A stretch of DNA of 64,000 nucleotides from Fulvimarina pelagi HTCC2506 (GTDB lineage Bacteria > Pseudomonadota > Alphaproteobacteria > Rhizobiales > Rhizobiaceae). Under the pieces are notes generated by a model. The model saw nothing but the letters and a program-made list of their open reading frames with translations. It had not been told where the DNA came from and searched no databases. Shown piece by piece: positions 44,745 to 54,315 of the stretch; positions within the stretch are counted from its first letter, which is position 1; each line of letters begins with the position of its first letter. The position numbers and the translations under genes were made by a program. The stretch is taken from positions 182,250 to 246,249 of the forward strand of contig NZ_DS022272.1 in assembly GCF_000153705.1 (NCBI RefSeq), in the 5' to 3' direction.

Positions 44745-44891
44745 GGCGAGTTCAGACCGTTCTGAGTCATCTGCTAAGATTATCGGGCCATCGCAAAACG
44801 TCATCCATCCGAGACATCGACACGTGCTATCCCATGAGGAATCGGCGGGCGGCCCGTAGATCGGGTATTCGCTCCCCTCGATGGAATTCGG

Positions 44892-45788
44892 ATGATGACT
44901 ACACCCTCGCCGTTTTGCGGCCTCTCGGCCTTTCCGATCACGCCCGCTGACAGCGAGGGCCGCGTCGACACCGAACTGCTCGCTCGCCTCGTAGAGCGCA
45001 TCTGCATCTCAGGCGCGGCGTCGATCGGCCTTCTCGGCAGCACCGGCACCTATGCGTATCTCTCTCGCGCCGAACGCCGTCGGGCTGTCGCGGCGACGGC
45101 TGAATGCGTGGCTGGCCGTCTGCCGATCATCGTCGGTGTCGGAGCGATGCGAACCGATGAGGCCCAAGCGCTGGCCCGCGACGCTGAGGCGAGCGGCGCA
45201 GATGCGCTCCTGATGGCGCCAGTGTCCTACACGCCTCTCACCGACGACGAAGTCTATTGGCATTATCGGACCGTCGCCGGCTCGACCGGGCTCGAGTTCT
45301 GTATCTACGACAATCCGAGCACAACGCATTTCTCCTTCGGCTACGATCTCCTCGAACGGCTTTCGAAGGTCGAGCAAATTGCCGCGGTAAAGCGGCCGCC
45401 GCCGGCAGATGGCGACTTCGCGGGGGAGATCGCCACCCTGAAAACCCGGACGGGATTTGCGATCGGCTACAGCGCGGACTGGACGATGAGGCCCGCCCTG
45501 CTTGCCGGCGCCGACGCCTTCTATAGCGTGATTGCAGGGATGATACCGGAGCTTGCAGTGCGGCTGGCGAAGGCTGCCCGAATGGGTCATGAGGAGGAAG
45601 CTCTGCGTCTCGACTCGGCCTGCGGGCCGCTTTGGGAGCTTTTCAAAGCATTCGGAAGCCTGCGCGTGATGTATGCGCTGCTCGAACTGCTGGAACTGGG
45701 TCGTGCCGAACTCCCGCGCCCGCTCCTGCCGCTCGGAATGACCGAAAGGCAGCGCATCGAAAAAGCGCTCGAAACGCTTCCCGCCTGA
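44892..45788 (+). CDS. dihydrodipicolinate synthase-family aldolase/lyase
   Basis: Protein of 298 residues in the DapA/NanA superfamily. It has GLLGSTGTYAYLSRAERRR in the GxxGE position (with variation), the tyrosine in FCIYDNPSTT and the Schiff-base lysine in IAAVKRPPPADG. The lower similarity around the first motif suggests it is not the biosynthetic DapA but a related lyase with an unknown keto-acid substrate. It is not obviously in the pho operon, being 147 bases downstream of phoB. Confidence 0.8.
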   Translation: MMTTPSPFCGLSAFPITPADSEGRVDTELLARLVERICISGAASIGLLGSTGTYAYLSRAERRRAVAATAECVAGRLPIIVGVGAMRTDEAQALARDAEASGADALLMAPVSYTPLTDDEVYWHYRTVAGSTGLEFCIYDNPSTTHFSFGYDLLERLSKVEQIAAVKRPPPADGDFAGEIATLKTRTGFAIGYSADWTMRPALLAGADAFYSVIAGMIPELAVRLAKAARMGHEEEALRLDSACGPLWELFKAFGSLRVMYALLELLELGRAELPRPLLPLGMTERQRIEKALETLPA

Positions 45789-45799
45789 CGCCGTGCAGA

Positions 45800-46606
45800 T
45801 TAGGCCAAGCCAGGGCTGCGCCAGTGAAAATGATGAACCGGGCCGTTGCCAGACCCGACCGAAAGCGTATCCGCCGCGCCGATCGCGGCCCCGATATAGG
45901 CTTTCGCACGCCGTGCCGCCTCGATGGGCGCAAAACCTGCGCCTAGGGCCGTGGCGAGCGCTGACGAAAGGGTGCACCCCGTACCGTGCGTATTTTTCGT
46001 GTTGGTACGAGGCGCCTCCAATTCGACCGTATCGTCATCGGTGACGAGAAGATCGATCGCCTCGCCACGCGGCAGATGCCCGCCTTTCATCATCACGGCC
46101 TTGCAGCCGAGCGCGAGGAGCGCCTCACCCTGTTCGCGCATGCTCTCGATATCTTGCGCTGGCGCTCGTCCCAAGAGATCGCCGGCTTCTGGCAGATTCG
46201 GCGTCAGGATGGCGGCTCGGGGAACAAGCAGGTCGCGCAGGGCGGCCACCGCCTCTTCGGCGAGTAGCCGGTCGCCGCCTTTCGCCACCATCACCGGGTC
46301 GAGCACCACCGGCGCATCGATCGTTCCGAGCACCTCGGCCACCGTGCGGACGATTGCGGCATCACCCAGCATACCAATCTTGATGGCATCAATCCGAATA
46401 TCGTCGCGGATCGTTTCGATCTGAGAGCGTACCATGTCCGGCGCGACCACGGTGAAACCGCGGACCCCTCTCGTGTTCTGTGCCGTCAGGGCCGCGATCA
46501 CCGCCATCGCATAGCCGCCATTGGCTGAAATTGCCTTGATGTCGGCCTGGATCCCAGCGCCCCCAGAGGGGTCGGAGCCAGCGATTGAGAGAATATTGGG
46601 GATCAT
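45800..46606 (-). CDS. thiD: hydroxymethylpyrimidine/phosphomethylpyrimidine kinase
   Basis: Phosphorylates HMP and HMP-P for thiamine synthesis. Protein of 268 residues with IAGSDPSGGAGIQADIKAI at the start, the magnesium site DPVMVAKGGDRLL, and the anion-hole motif HGTGCTLSSALATALG. It starts at ATG 46606. No TPP-riboswitch consensus was visible upstream. Confidence 0.93.
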   Translation of the reverse strand: MIPNILSIAGSDPSGGAGIQADIKAISANGGYAMAVIAALTAQNTRGVRGFTVVAPDMVRSQIETIRDDIRIDAIKIGMLGDAAIVRTVAEVLGTIDAPVVLDPVMVAKGGDRLLAEEAVAALRDLLVPRAAILTPNLPEAGDLLGRAPAQDIESMREQGEALLALGCKAVMMKGGHLPRGEAIDLLVTDDDTVELEAPRTNTKNTHGTGCTLSSALATALGAGFAPIEAARRAKAYIGAAIGAADTLSVGSGNGPVHHFHWRSPGLA

Positions 46607-46714
46607 CGAAGCCTTTTTAAGCTGATCGGCGTGGGTGTCTCCACACGGAGCGAAGTGCCGCCCTTTTCGGCATAGACCGTTTTAAGTGCAAGTCCCTGAT
46701 AAGGAATGTGTCCG

Positions 46715-48313
46715 ATGATGCGTACCGGGCGTGGCTCGATCCGGGGCGACGCCTTTTTCCGTCTGGTCGATGACGACCGAAGCTCGGATATCAGGGGACG
46801 ACCGATGACGAAAACTTCCTTAGGAGAGACCGTGTTCGCGGACGACTTCGCAAGCGCTCTTGACCGGGGAGGCAACGGCATCGCCGGTGCGGTGTTCGAG
46901 CTGGCGCCGGTCCCGCTTTGGCTGGAAGACTTCAGCGGCGTGAAGACGATCCTCGACCGCTGCCGCCGCGAAGGCGTCGTCTCGCTGCGGGAACACCTTC
47001 TTCGGCACCCCGAGATCGCGGCTGAAGCGGCGCAGGCCATCTGCCCGATCGCCGTCAATGCGAAAACCCTCGATGTCTTCGAGGCCAAGAGTTTCGAGCA
47101 TTTGAGCGCCAACCTGTCGACGGTCTTTTCCGGCGACATGTTCCAGACTCACACCGAAGAGCTCATCCAGCTCTGGGAAGGCGGCGAAGCCTTCGAAAGC
47201 CAGGGCGTCAACTACACACTCACCGGCCGACGCCTCGACGTTCAGGTCAAGGGCCGTATGGTGCCCGGCTACGAGCACGACTGGAGCCGCATGCTCGTAT
47301 CGACCGAAGACGTCACCGAGCGCGAAGTGGCGCTGCGGCGGCTCGGGCGCAGCGAGGCTTTCGCGCGGGGCCTCTTCGAGCATTCGCCGATTTCGCTTTG
47401 GGTCGAAGATTTCAGTGGTATCAGGGAGTTGATCGACGATGTCCGCCAACGTGGAGTCGAGGATTTCCGCACTTTCCTCGATGTCCATCCGGAGTTCGTC
47501 GAGCGCTGCATGAGCGAGATCCACGTGGTGGACGTCAACCGCCACACGCTGAAAATGTTCGCAGCGAGGGACAAGAACGATCTGCTGTCGCGGCTGACCG
47601 AAGTCTTTCGCGATGACATGCGCCCACACTTCAAGGAGCAGCTCTTCGAGCTATGGAGCGGCAAGCTGTTTCAGTGCCGTGAAGTCGTGAACTATACGCT
47701 CGAAGACGAGACTCTGCATCTCCACATGCAGTTCTCGGTGTTTCCGGGGCACGAGGACAACTGGTCGCTGGTGCAGGTCGCGCTGACCGACATCACCGCG
47801 CGCAAGAAGGCCGAGGCCTATCTCGAATATCTCGGCAAACACGACATTCTCACCAAGCTCAACAACCGCTCCTTCTTCGACGACGAACTGAACCGGCTGG
47901 AGCGGCGGGGCGTCGCGCCGGTGACGGTGATCGTCGCCGATCTTAACGGGTTGAAGAGCGTCAACGATAGTCTCGGCCATGCGGCGGGCGACGCGCTTCT
48001 GCGCCGGGCCGGCGAGGTGCTGCGCGAAACCGTGAAGCGGCCGTGCCAGGTCTCGCGCGTCGGCGGCGACGAGTTCATCATCCTGATGCCGTCGGCTGAC
48101 GAGACGGACGGGCGGCAGCTCATCGCCGAGATCGAGGAACTGGTCGAGATCAACAACCAGTTCTATGGCGGCTCGATATTATCCTTCTCGATGGGAATTG
48201 CGACGGCCTGCGAAGGAGAGAGGCTTGAGGAAGCGACGCAGCGCGCTGATTGCGCCATGTACGAGGCCAAGCGCGCCTTTTACTCCAAATCGAAGCGGGA
48301 ACGGCGCCGCTGA
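46715..48313 (+). CDS. PAS-PAS-GGDEF diguanylate cyclase
   Basis: Protein of about 532 residues. Two tandem sensory repeats (about residues 55-205 and 215-365), each beginning with P-x-x-L-W-x-E-D-F-S-G (VPLWLEDFSGV, ISLWVEDFSGI). A linker and a GGDEF domain follow with KHDILTKLNNR, LNGLKSVNDSLGHAAGD and VGGDEFIIL, so the active site is intact for making c-di-GMP. The position of the inhibitory RxxD motif reads KRPC, so feedback inhibition is probably absent. No EAL domain. Start ambiguous: ATG 46706, 46715 (AAGGAA 8 bases upstream) or 46805. Confidence 0.88.
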   Translation: MMRTGRGSIRGDAFFRLVDDDRSSDIRGRPMTKTSLGETVFADDFASALDRGGNGIAGAVFELAPVPLWLEDFSGVKTILDRCRREGVVSLREHLLRHPEIAAEAAQAICPIAVNAKTLDVFEAKSFEHLSANLSTVFSGDMFQTHTEELIQLWEGGEAFESQGVNYTLTGRRLDVQVKGRMVPGYEHDWSRMLVSTEDVTEREVALRRLGRSEAFARGLFEHSPISLWVEDFSGIRELIDDVRQRGVEDFRTFLDVHPEFVERCMSEIHVVDVNRHTLKMFAARDKNDLLSRLTEVFRDDMRPHFKEQLFELWSGKLFQCREVVNYTLEDETLHLHMQFSVFPGHEDNWSLVQVALTDITARKKAEAYLEYLGKHDILTKLNNRSFFDDELNRLERRGVAPVTVIVADLNGLKSVNDSLGHAAGDALLRRAGEVLRETVKRPCQVSRVGGDEFIILMPSADETDGRQLIAEIEELVEINNQFYGGSILSFSMGIATACEGERLEEATQRADCAMYEAKRAFYSKSKRERRR

Positions 48314-48331
48314 GGAGCGCCGTCGAGCGTG

Positions 48332-49000
48332 TCAGGCGTAGTCGTAAGGCCCGCCGCGCTTCAGCGCACGGCGATAGGCATCGCGCTCGTGAATGCGGCC
48401 GAGAAATTCTCGCAGTTTCGGGTGCCTGTCGTAGCCGAACCGCTTGCCAGCGGTCTCCACTGGAAAGCTCATCATGACGTCGGCGATGCTGAGGTTCGGC
48501 CCGGCAAACCAGCCGCTCTCCCCGATCGCATTTTCCCAGTGGTCGAGATGCTTGTTGATTTCAGGCGCTACAAACGAACTTTCCACCCGCTCCATTGCAG
48601 TTGAAAGCATCGATTTGATGAAGAAGGGCGCGCGCTCCGGGATCATGCCGAGCACCAAACTCAGAAAGAGGGGCGGCATCGCGGAGCCCTCGGCGTAATG
48701 CAGAAAATGGCGTGCCTGCCAGTAATGCTCGGAGCCTTCGGTGGGCATCATGCCATGGTCCGGCGCTAGCGACAGAATGTATTCGATGATCGCGCCGGTC
48801 TCGGCGATCATCCGCTTCTCATGTGTGACGACCGGCGACTTGCCGAGGGGATGGATCTCGCGCAATTCTTCGGGCGCACGCATATCCGGCTCACGCCGAT
48901 AGTGGCGGACCTCGTAGACGAGTCCGAGCTCTTCCAAGAGCCAGAGTATGCGTTGGGATCGGGAATTGTTGAGGTGATGGACGGTGAGCGTCTCGCTCAT
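48332..49000 (-). CDS. glutathione S-transferase
   Basis: Cytosolic enzyme of 222 residues. The thioredoxin-fold N-terminus has LNNSRSQRILWLLEELGL and the cis-proline region LGKSPVVTHEKRMIAETGAI with the glutathione-binding ETGAI. The C-terminal helical half has LSIADVMMSF. Four-base overlap with ptsN, so it is the last gene of the lptCAB-rpoN-hpf-ptsN transcript. Substrate unknown. Confidence 0.9.
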   Translation of the reverse strand: MSETLTVHHLNNSRSQRILWLLEELGLVYEVRHYRREPDMRAPEELREIHPLGKSPVVTHEKRMIAETGAIIEYILSLAPDHGMMPTEGSEHYWQARHFLHYAEGSAMPPLFLSLVLGMIPERAPFFIKSMLSTAMERVESSFVAPEINKHLDHWENAIGESGWFAGPNLSIADVMMSFPVETAGKRFGYDRHPKLREFLGRIHERDAYRRALKRGGPYDYA

Positions 49001-49461
49001 GCCGCGTTCTGCGTCGTTGACCGCACCATTGTCGAATAGATTGATCCGGCATCCTGGAAGCTACGGATTTTCGCGACCGTGTCCGGATCGCGCAGAAGAC
49101 GAGCGACCTTGGAGAGTGCCTTCAGATGGTCGGCGCCGGAACTTTCCGGCGCCAGGAGGAGGAAGACGAGATCGACGGGCTCTTCGTCGAGCGCGTCGAA
49201 ATCGACTGGCTTTTGCAGCCTCGCGAACACACCGGTGATCCGGTCGAGTTCGAGAAGCTTGCCGTGCGGGATCGCGATCCCGTTGCCGACTCCGGTAGAG
49301 CCGAGCTTCTCTCGATTGAGAATGGTCTCCAGGATTTCCCGCTCTGGACGTCCGATCAGCTCAGCTGCCTTTGTCGCCATGTCCTGGAGGACCTGACGCT
49401 TGGACGTTGCCTTGAGGGCGGGCAAGATTGCCGCCGGCTCTATGAGCGTTCGAAAATCCAT
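48997..49461 (-). CDS. ptsN: nitrogen-PTS EIIA protein
   Basis: EIIA-Ntr of 154 residues; the phosphorylated histidine lies in GNGIAIPHGKL. In the nitrogen PTS it receives phosphate from NPr and regulates potassium transport and other targets. ATG 49461 has GAGGTC upstream; 11 more open codons exist before it but lack family character. It is a standard neighbour of rpoN and hpf. Confidence 0.93.
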   Translation of the reverse strand: MDFRTLIEPAAILPALKATSKRQVLQDMATKAAELIGRPEREILETILNREKLGSTGVGNGIAIPHGKLLELDRITGVFARLQKPVDFDALDEEPVDLVFLLLAPESSGADHLKALSKVARLLRDPDTVAKIRSFQDAGSIYSTMVRSTTQNAA

Positions 49462-49520
49462 GAAAACGACCTCTCGTGTTCTCAGGCGAAGCAAGTTCCG
49501 TCAGGAACCTTGCCTGTTCC

Positions 49521-50096
49521 TCACGCTTCCTGCGAATAGGAAGAGGGGTCGACCCAGCCGACATTGCCGTCGGTCCGGCGGAAGACGATGTTGATGTCTC
49601 CCGAATTGGCATTGCGGAAGAGAACGAGCGGACCATCCTGGCGGTCGAGCTCCATGACCGCGTCCGCGACGGACCGGGTGCCGATGTTCAGTGTCGTTTC
49701 GGCGATGATAGCCGGCGCATAGTTTTCCGGGAGTTCCTCGGTCTCCTCCGGGATGGCTTCCATGATTTGATAGGCGAGCGTCTTGTGCCCGCCGTTGACG
49801 TTATGGTCCTTCAGTCTGCGCTTGTAACGGCGCAGGCGTTTGTCGAACTTTTCGGAGGCTTCGATGAAGCTCGACTCTGGATCATGTGTCTGAGCCTGAG
49901 CCTGGAAGACGACGCCGGTATCGAGATGAATGACGCAATCGCATGAGTATCGGCTGCCGTCCTTGGCAACGACAACTGTAGCGGAGAAATTGCCATCGAA
50001 ATATTTATTTACTGCTTCGCTCAAGCGGTCCTCGATCCGGGTCCGGAATGCCTCGCCCACTTCCATATGCTTGCCCGAAACACGTATAGCCATCAC
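49521..50096 (-). CDS. hpf: ribosome hibernation promoting factor, long form
   Basis: Protein of 191 residues. The N-terminal S30AE domain starts IRVSGKHMEVGEAFRTRIED, and the C-terminal dimerisation domain has DGPLVLFRNANSGDINIVFR, typical of long HPF that forms 100S ribosomes. Two ATGs at 50096 and 50093. Located between rpoN and ptsN as in other Alphaproteobacteria. Confidence 0.93.
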   Translation of the reverse strand: MMAIRVSGKHMEVGEAFRTRIEDRLSEAVNKYFDGNFSATVVVAKDGSRYSCDCVIHLDTGVVFQAQAQTHDPESSFIEASEKFDKRLRRYKRRLKDHNVNGGHKTLAYQIMEAIPEETEELPENYAPAIIAETTLNIGTRSVADAVMELDRQDGPLVLFRNANSGDINIVFRRTDGNVGWVDPSSYSQEA

Positions 50097-50304
50097 GCTA
50101 TCCTTTTAGCATCTTCAACGACACTCGCGACCTGTCTTGCAAGGTCGCGAAACACTGGCGCAAGGACACCCTAGACGCTTTTCTCGGTCCCCGCATCATT
50201 GGAATATAGGGACGTTTCGAAGGTGGCGCCTTCTATGAGCGGCCTCGCGAGATGTCAACGCGGCAGGGGCAGAGGCGGTTCGGCCTGTTACGGCGGTGCC
50301 ATGA

Positions 50305-51717
50305 TCACGATGCGAGGCGTCGCGCATTGAGCTCTCTACGTCGCTGGATCGATGACGGGATCGATTGCGCCTCGCGATATTTCGCAACCGTGCGCCGCGC
50401 AAGATCGATCCCCTCCTTCTTCAAGATCGCAGCAATTTCATCGTCCGACAGGACTTTGCCCGGCACTTCGGCATCGATCAGCCGCTTGATCCTGAGTTTC
50501 ACGCTCTCTGCGGAGTGGGCGTCTCCACCGTTGGCGGCGGCAATCGCGCGGGTGAAGAAGAAGCGCATCTCGAAGACGCCGCGCGGAGTCGCGACGAACT
50601 TCATGTTGGTAACCCGGCTCACCGTCGATTCATGCATGCCGATTGCGTCGGCGACTGCGGCGAGGGTCATCGGCTTCATGCCGCTGATACCTTCGACCAG
50701 GAAACCGCCTTGACGCTTCACGATTTCCTCGGCGACCTTCATAATCGTTTGGGCGCGGCTTTCCAGCGCTCGCTCAAGCCAACTCGCCGATTGCAGGCAT
50801 TCGGAGAGGAAGCTCCTCTCCTCTTCGGTCGCCGCGTGCTTTCGCACCCGCTTCAGATAGGTCCGGTCGGTCAGGACGCGGGGCAGGGTGGCAGGGTTAA
50901 GTTCAACGACCCAGCCGCCCTCGCCATCGGCGCTGATCAAGACGTCTGGTTCGATGCCCTCGCCGCCTCTGCCGTCGAAGGCGTGGCCAGGCTTCGGGTC
51001 GAGCGACTTGATCTCGGCAAGAATGTCGAGAAGGCCGTGATCGTCCTCGCCGGTCAAGCGCCGCAGTGCCGCGAAATCGCGGTTTGCCAAAAGCTCCAGA
51101 TTGTCGATCACCTTGGCGATGATCGGGTCGTATCTGTTCCGGCGCTTCAGCTGTATCGCCATGCAGTCCTTAAGGTTGCGTGCAAACAGTCCGGCCGGAG
51201 CGGCTTCTGCTTGCAGCTTGAGGAGCACTTCGGTGGTCCGGTCGGGATCGAAGCCGTTCGCTATCGCGAATTCCGCCGGATCGCAGCGGCAATAGCCGTT
51301 CTCATCGAGTTCGTCGGCGAACGCCTCGGCGATGGTTCGCGTGTCGTTACTCCCGGCGATGTCACGCGCCTCCGCGAGGGCATGGCCAAGGAGCGAAATG
51401 TTGGTGTCGGCAACATTCGCAAATCCGGTATCGAGACCATCGAACCGCTGGCCGGACCCCGAGGTGCCTCCATAGCGTTCGGAACGCGAGGGCATCGCCG
51501 ATCCCTCGCCAGGCTGCGGTCCGTCAACCGCCTGGATCGACTTTGACAGTGGTTTGGCCGGCGCCATGGAGAGCAGAGGATTACGCTCGATCTCGGCTTC
51601 CAGGAACGTCTTCAGTTCGCCGTGGCCGTACTGCAGCAGGCGGATCGACTGCAGAAGCTGCGGCGTCATCACCAGCGACTGGCTCTGCCGGAACTGAAGT
51701 TTAGCCGCGAGCGCCAT
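50305..51717 (-). CDS. rpoN: RNA polymerase sigma-54 factor
   Basis: Protein of about 470 residues. Region I starts FRQSQSLVMTPQLLQSIRLL, the activator-interaction part. The core-binding region follows, then the helix-turn-helix (MTLAAVADAIGMHESTVSRV). The RpoN box reads ARRTVAKYREAQ. It directs transcription from -24/-12 promoters such as that of urtA in this window. I use ATG 51717; nine codons upstream are open. There are 208 bases before hpf. Confidence 0.95.
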   Translation of the reverse strand: MALAAKLQFRQSQSLVMTPQLLQSIRLLQYGHGELKTFLEAEIERNPLLSMAPAKPLSKSIQAVDGPQPGEGSAMPSRSERYGGTSGSGQRFDGLDTGFANVADTNISLLGHALAEARDIAGSNDTRTIAEAFADELDENGYCRCDPAEFAIANGFDPDRTTEVLLKLQAEAAPAGLFARNLKDCMAIQLKRRNRYDPIIAKVIDNLELLANRDFAALRRLTGEDDHGLLDILAEIKSLDPKPGHAFDGRGGEGIEPDVLISADGEGGWVVELNPATLPRVLTDRTYLKRVRKHAATEEERSFLSECLQSASWLERALESRAQTIMKVAEEIVKRQGGFLVEGISGMKPMTLAAVADAIGMHESTVSRVTNMKFVATPRGVFEMRFFFTRAIAAANGGDAHSAESVKLRIKRLIDAEVPGKVLSDDEIAAILKKEGIDLARRTVAKYREAQSIPSSIQRRRELNARRLAS

Positions 51718-51861
51718 GAGCGTTGTCCGACCCGATGTCCTCACGCCGCTCTAGAATTGAAACCGGTTCGAGCGCGAAGCGGCAGCCGTCGCACGACACG
51801 GCTTCAGGAAAGCGCGAGCAGGTGAGTGATGTCAACGCGGACGCTAAGGATCGTCCGGTCA

Positions 51862-52710
51862 TCAAAAGCTAAATTGGTCACCAAGGTAAAAGCGGCGAAC
51901 ATCGGCGTTATCGACAATGTCCTTGGGATTGCCATGGGTCAGGACCGCACCGGCATGCATGATATATGCTCGGTCGATGAGGCCGAGTGTCTCGCGGACA
52001 TTGTGATCTGTGATCAGGACGCCGATCCCGCGGCGGGTCAGATGCCGGACGAGCGCTTGGATGTCGGCGACCGCTATCGGATCGACACCGGCGAAGGGCT
52101 CGTCGAGCAACATGAAGGTGGGTTTGGAGGCGAGCGCACGGGCGATTTCACAGCGGCGCCGCTCACCGCCCGACAGAGAGGTCGAGGCCTGCTTGCGCAG
52201 ATGATCGATATGGAATTCTTCGAGCAGCGAAGTGAGCTCTTGCTCACGCTTGACCTTGTCTGGTTCGGAAACCTCGAGCACGGCGCGTACATTGTCCTCG
52301 ACGCTGAGTCCGCGGAAGATGGACGCTTCCTGCGGTAGATAGCCGATGCCGAGCCGCGAGCGGCGATACATCGGGACCTTCGTCACATCGTGGCCATCGA
52401 GCATGATGACGCCGTCATCGACGGGAACAAGGCCCGTGATCATGTAAAAGCATGTGGTCTTGCCGGCGCCGTTTGGCCCGAGCAGACCGACTGCTTCGCC
52501 GCGCTTCACCGACAGGCCGACCTGATCGACGACGCGACGCCCGCGATAGGTCTTGGTAAGGCCTGAAGCGGCGAGAACGCTGCGATCCCCGGGCTGCGGA
52601 ACCGCGTCGACGACGGGTGCCGATGCTCCTTCGGTCATTGCGCCGTTGATGTCATTCCGGCTGTCGACGGACGGACGAAGGCGGCGCTCGGAACGTTCGT
52701 CCAAGGTCAA
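51862..52710 (-). CDS. lptB: lipopolysaccharide transport ATPase LptB
   Basis: ATPase that powers LPS extraction by LptFG. Walker [13 protein letters not shown]-loop IGYLPQEASIFRGL, signature SLSGGERRRCEIARAL, Walker B FMLLDEPFAGVDPI, H-loop ITDHNVRETL. The N-terminal 45 residues are extra and include a TTG start overlapping lptA; ATG 52638 is an alternative that gives a normal length. Order lptC-lptA-lptB-rpoN is conserved in Proteobacteria. Confidence 0.93.
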   Translation of the reverse strand: MTLDERSERRLRPSVDSRNDINGAMTEGASAPVVDAVPQPGDRSVLAASGLTKTYRGRRVVDQVGLSVKRGEAVGLLGPNGAGKTTCFYMITGLVPVDDGVIMLDGHDVTKVPMYRRSRLGIGYLPQEASIFRGLSVEDNVRAVLEVSEPDKVKREQELTSLLEEFHIDHLRKQASTSLSGGERRRCEIARALASKPTFMLLDEPFAGVDPIAVADIQALVRHLTRRGIGVLITDHNVRETLGLIDRAYIMHAGAVLTHGNPKDIVDNADVRRFYLGDQFSF

Positions 52711-53315
52711 TTCGAATTATCTTCCGGCGTAAGCATCATGCGGACACGGCCACCGCCGCCGCTGCCCGAGCCGTCACAATTGGTCGATTCGAGCCGCGCC
52801 TGGCCGGTATCCATTTGGATCGTTAGGCGGCAGCCCTCCGCAACGTTCTCGCCCTGGCTCAGGACGACGTCGCCGGTCATGACGACGACATTGCTCGCCA
52901 TGTCGAAAGAGGCGCGTTCAGCCGTCGCAACCTGATCCTCGGACTTGACGTACACCTTCTCTGAAGCCTCAAGGCGCTCGATCGAGCTCGATCCGCCCGG
53001 CAGCGCACTCGACCCGGACGAAGCGCCGGACTGACCGCTACCGCTGTTGTTGTAGTGAACGACGAGCTTGCCAGTGCGAAGCTGAGTCGGCCCTTGCGCT
53101 ACCGACACGTTACCCGTGAAGGTCGCGATCGCCGCCTTGTCGTCGACGTCGAGTGTGCTCGACTCGATCGAGATCGGCTGATCGCCGTCCAGCTGGAGGC
53201 CATTGAAATTGTTGCCGAGGCCGCCTTGCTGAGCGTAGACCGGAAATGACAGCATGACTGCAGTGCCCGCGATGAGCGATGCGGAAAGAGCCGCGGTCGG
53301 AAGGCGCATATTCAT
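52707..53315 (-). CDS. lptA: lipopolysaccharide periplasmic bridge protein LptA
   Basis: Periplasmic protein of 202 residues with a signal peptide ending near PVYAQ. The OstA/LptA core has DDKAAIATFTGNVSVAQGPT, KLVVHYNN and MASNVVVMTGDVVLSQGEN. A Ser/Gly-rich loop is present in the middle (about residues 92-110). It overlaps lptC by four bases (ATGA). Forms the bridge across the periplasm. Confidence 0.9.
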   Translation of the reverse strand: MNMRLPTAALSASLIAGTAVMLSFPVYAQQGGLGNNFNGLQLDGDQPISIESSTLDVDDKAAIATFTGNVSVAQGPTQLRTGKLVVHYNNSGSGQSGASSGSSALPGGSSSIERLEASEKVYVKSEDQVATAERASFDMASNVVVMTGDVVLSQGENVAEGCRLTIQMDTGQARLESTNCDGSGSGGGGRVRMMLTPEDNSN

Positions 53316-54115
53316 TGGTCTCCAAGATCGATGGGCGCCGCTTCCGCAAGGCGCGGGTCGTCGCTCGAGGCTTCGCGGGTGATCCTATCGGCCGAAGCTG
53401 GATTGAGCTTCATCGACACGCCCCCGGAAAATCGGATCCGGTCACCGTTCTCGCTTAAAGACATGCCGTTTGCACGTATCTCCTGGTCGGCGGTCCTGAT
53501 GTGAACCGGCTCCTCGGTCGTCAAGGTACCTTGACCGAGATCAATACCGGCCGACTTCATTTCAACCTGCAGGCCATCGTCGGTTTCGACGCTCATCCCA
53601 CCCGCGAGTTTGAGCATCTGGGCGTTCGGATCGTAATGGCCCGATGAGGCGCGGATAAAGGCCTTCGTCTCGTCACTGACCGCGACCTTGGCGTCAATGC
53701 CTTCCAGATCGATGGCGCCGCCAGTGATAGCTTGCATCGCCTTTTGAGCGACGAGTTCGAACGGCCGGTCGTTGGAATCGACCCCGGATAAGCGTGGATC
53801 ATCCATCACCACCCGGCCATCCTCGATCGATGCGCCAGTGATGCGTACGTCGTCCGGGATCGCGCGCGCCAACATCGTAACGCCGATGCCTCCGAGAACG
53901 ATGATTCCCCCGATCAGCGGAAGTACGATCTTCAACACTCGCACGCGCTTTTGGGAACGCGCGGCGCGTTCGAACTCCCGCTTCATCGCGGGACTGATCT
54001 GTGGCTGTACGGCATGGACGGTCGCGTCTGCGCGAACCTCTTCGCCATCCCTGTTACTGCGGCTATCCGTCAAATCAGATATTCCCTCGCCTGGGGTGAA
54101 TTCTTGAGCGCCCAT
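53312..54115 (-). CDS. lptC: LPS export inner-membrane protein LptC
   Basis: Protein of 267 residues: cytoplasmic N-terminus, one helix (about residues 58-82, LKIVLPLIGGIIVLGGIGV), then the LptC beta-jellyroll with VDSNDRPFELVAQKAMQAI and further strands. It anchors LptA to the LptBFG complex. ATG 54115 or 54133. Divergent from sppA across 180-200 bases that hold both promoters. Confidence 0.88.
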   Translation of the reverse strand: MGAQEFTPGEGISDLTDSRSNRDGEEVRADATVHAVQPQISPAMKREFERAARSQKRVRVLKIVLPLIGGIIVLGGIGVTMLARAIPDDVRITGASIEDGRVVMDDPRLSGVDSNDRPFELVAQKAMQAITGGAIDLEGIDAKVAVSDETKAFIRASSGHYDPNAQMLKLAGGMSVETDDGLQVEMKSAGIDLGQGTLTTEEPVHIRTADQEIRANGMSLSENGDRIRFSGGVSMKLNPASADRITREASSDDPRLAEAAPIDLGDQ

Positions 54116-54315
54116 GATGACGCTTCGCCGCAAGCGCGCAATCGCTGAACTTTACGGGAATTGTGAGGCAGGTGTGCATCATAATCATCTTCGTGGATCT
54201 TTGCGAGTCTTTGCCGCGCCCCCGGCGCACTTTACAAGACGGTCGGGCAGGATGCAGGAAAGAGCGATCCGCACCCTGATGGACCGCCCGTCAGCGAACC
54301 GAAGGATGTTCCACA

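Noticed and set aside
48301..48323. Hairpin at the end of the GGDEF gene as a terminator
   Set aside because: The 7-bp stem has no T-run on either strand and overlaps the stop codon, so it is not convincing.
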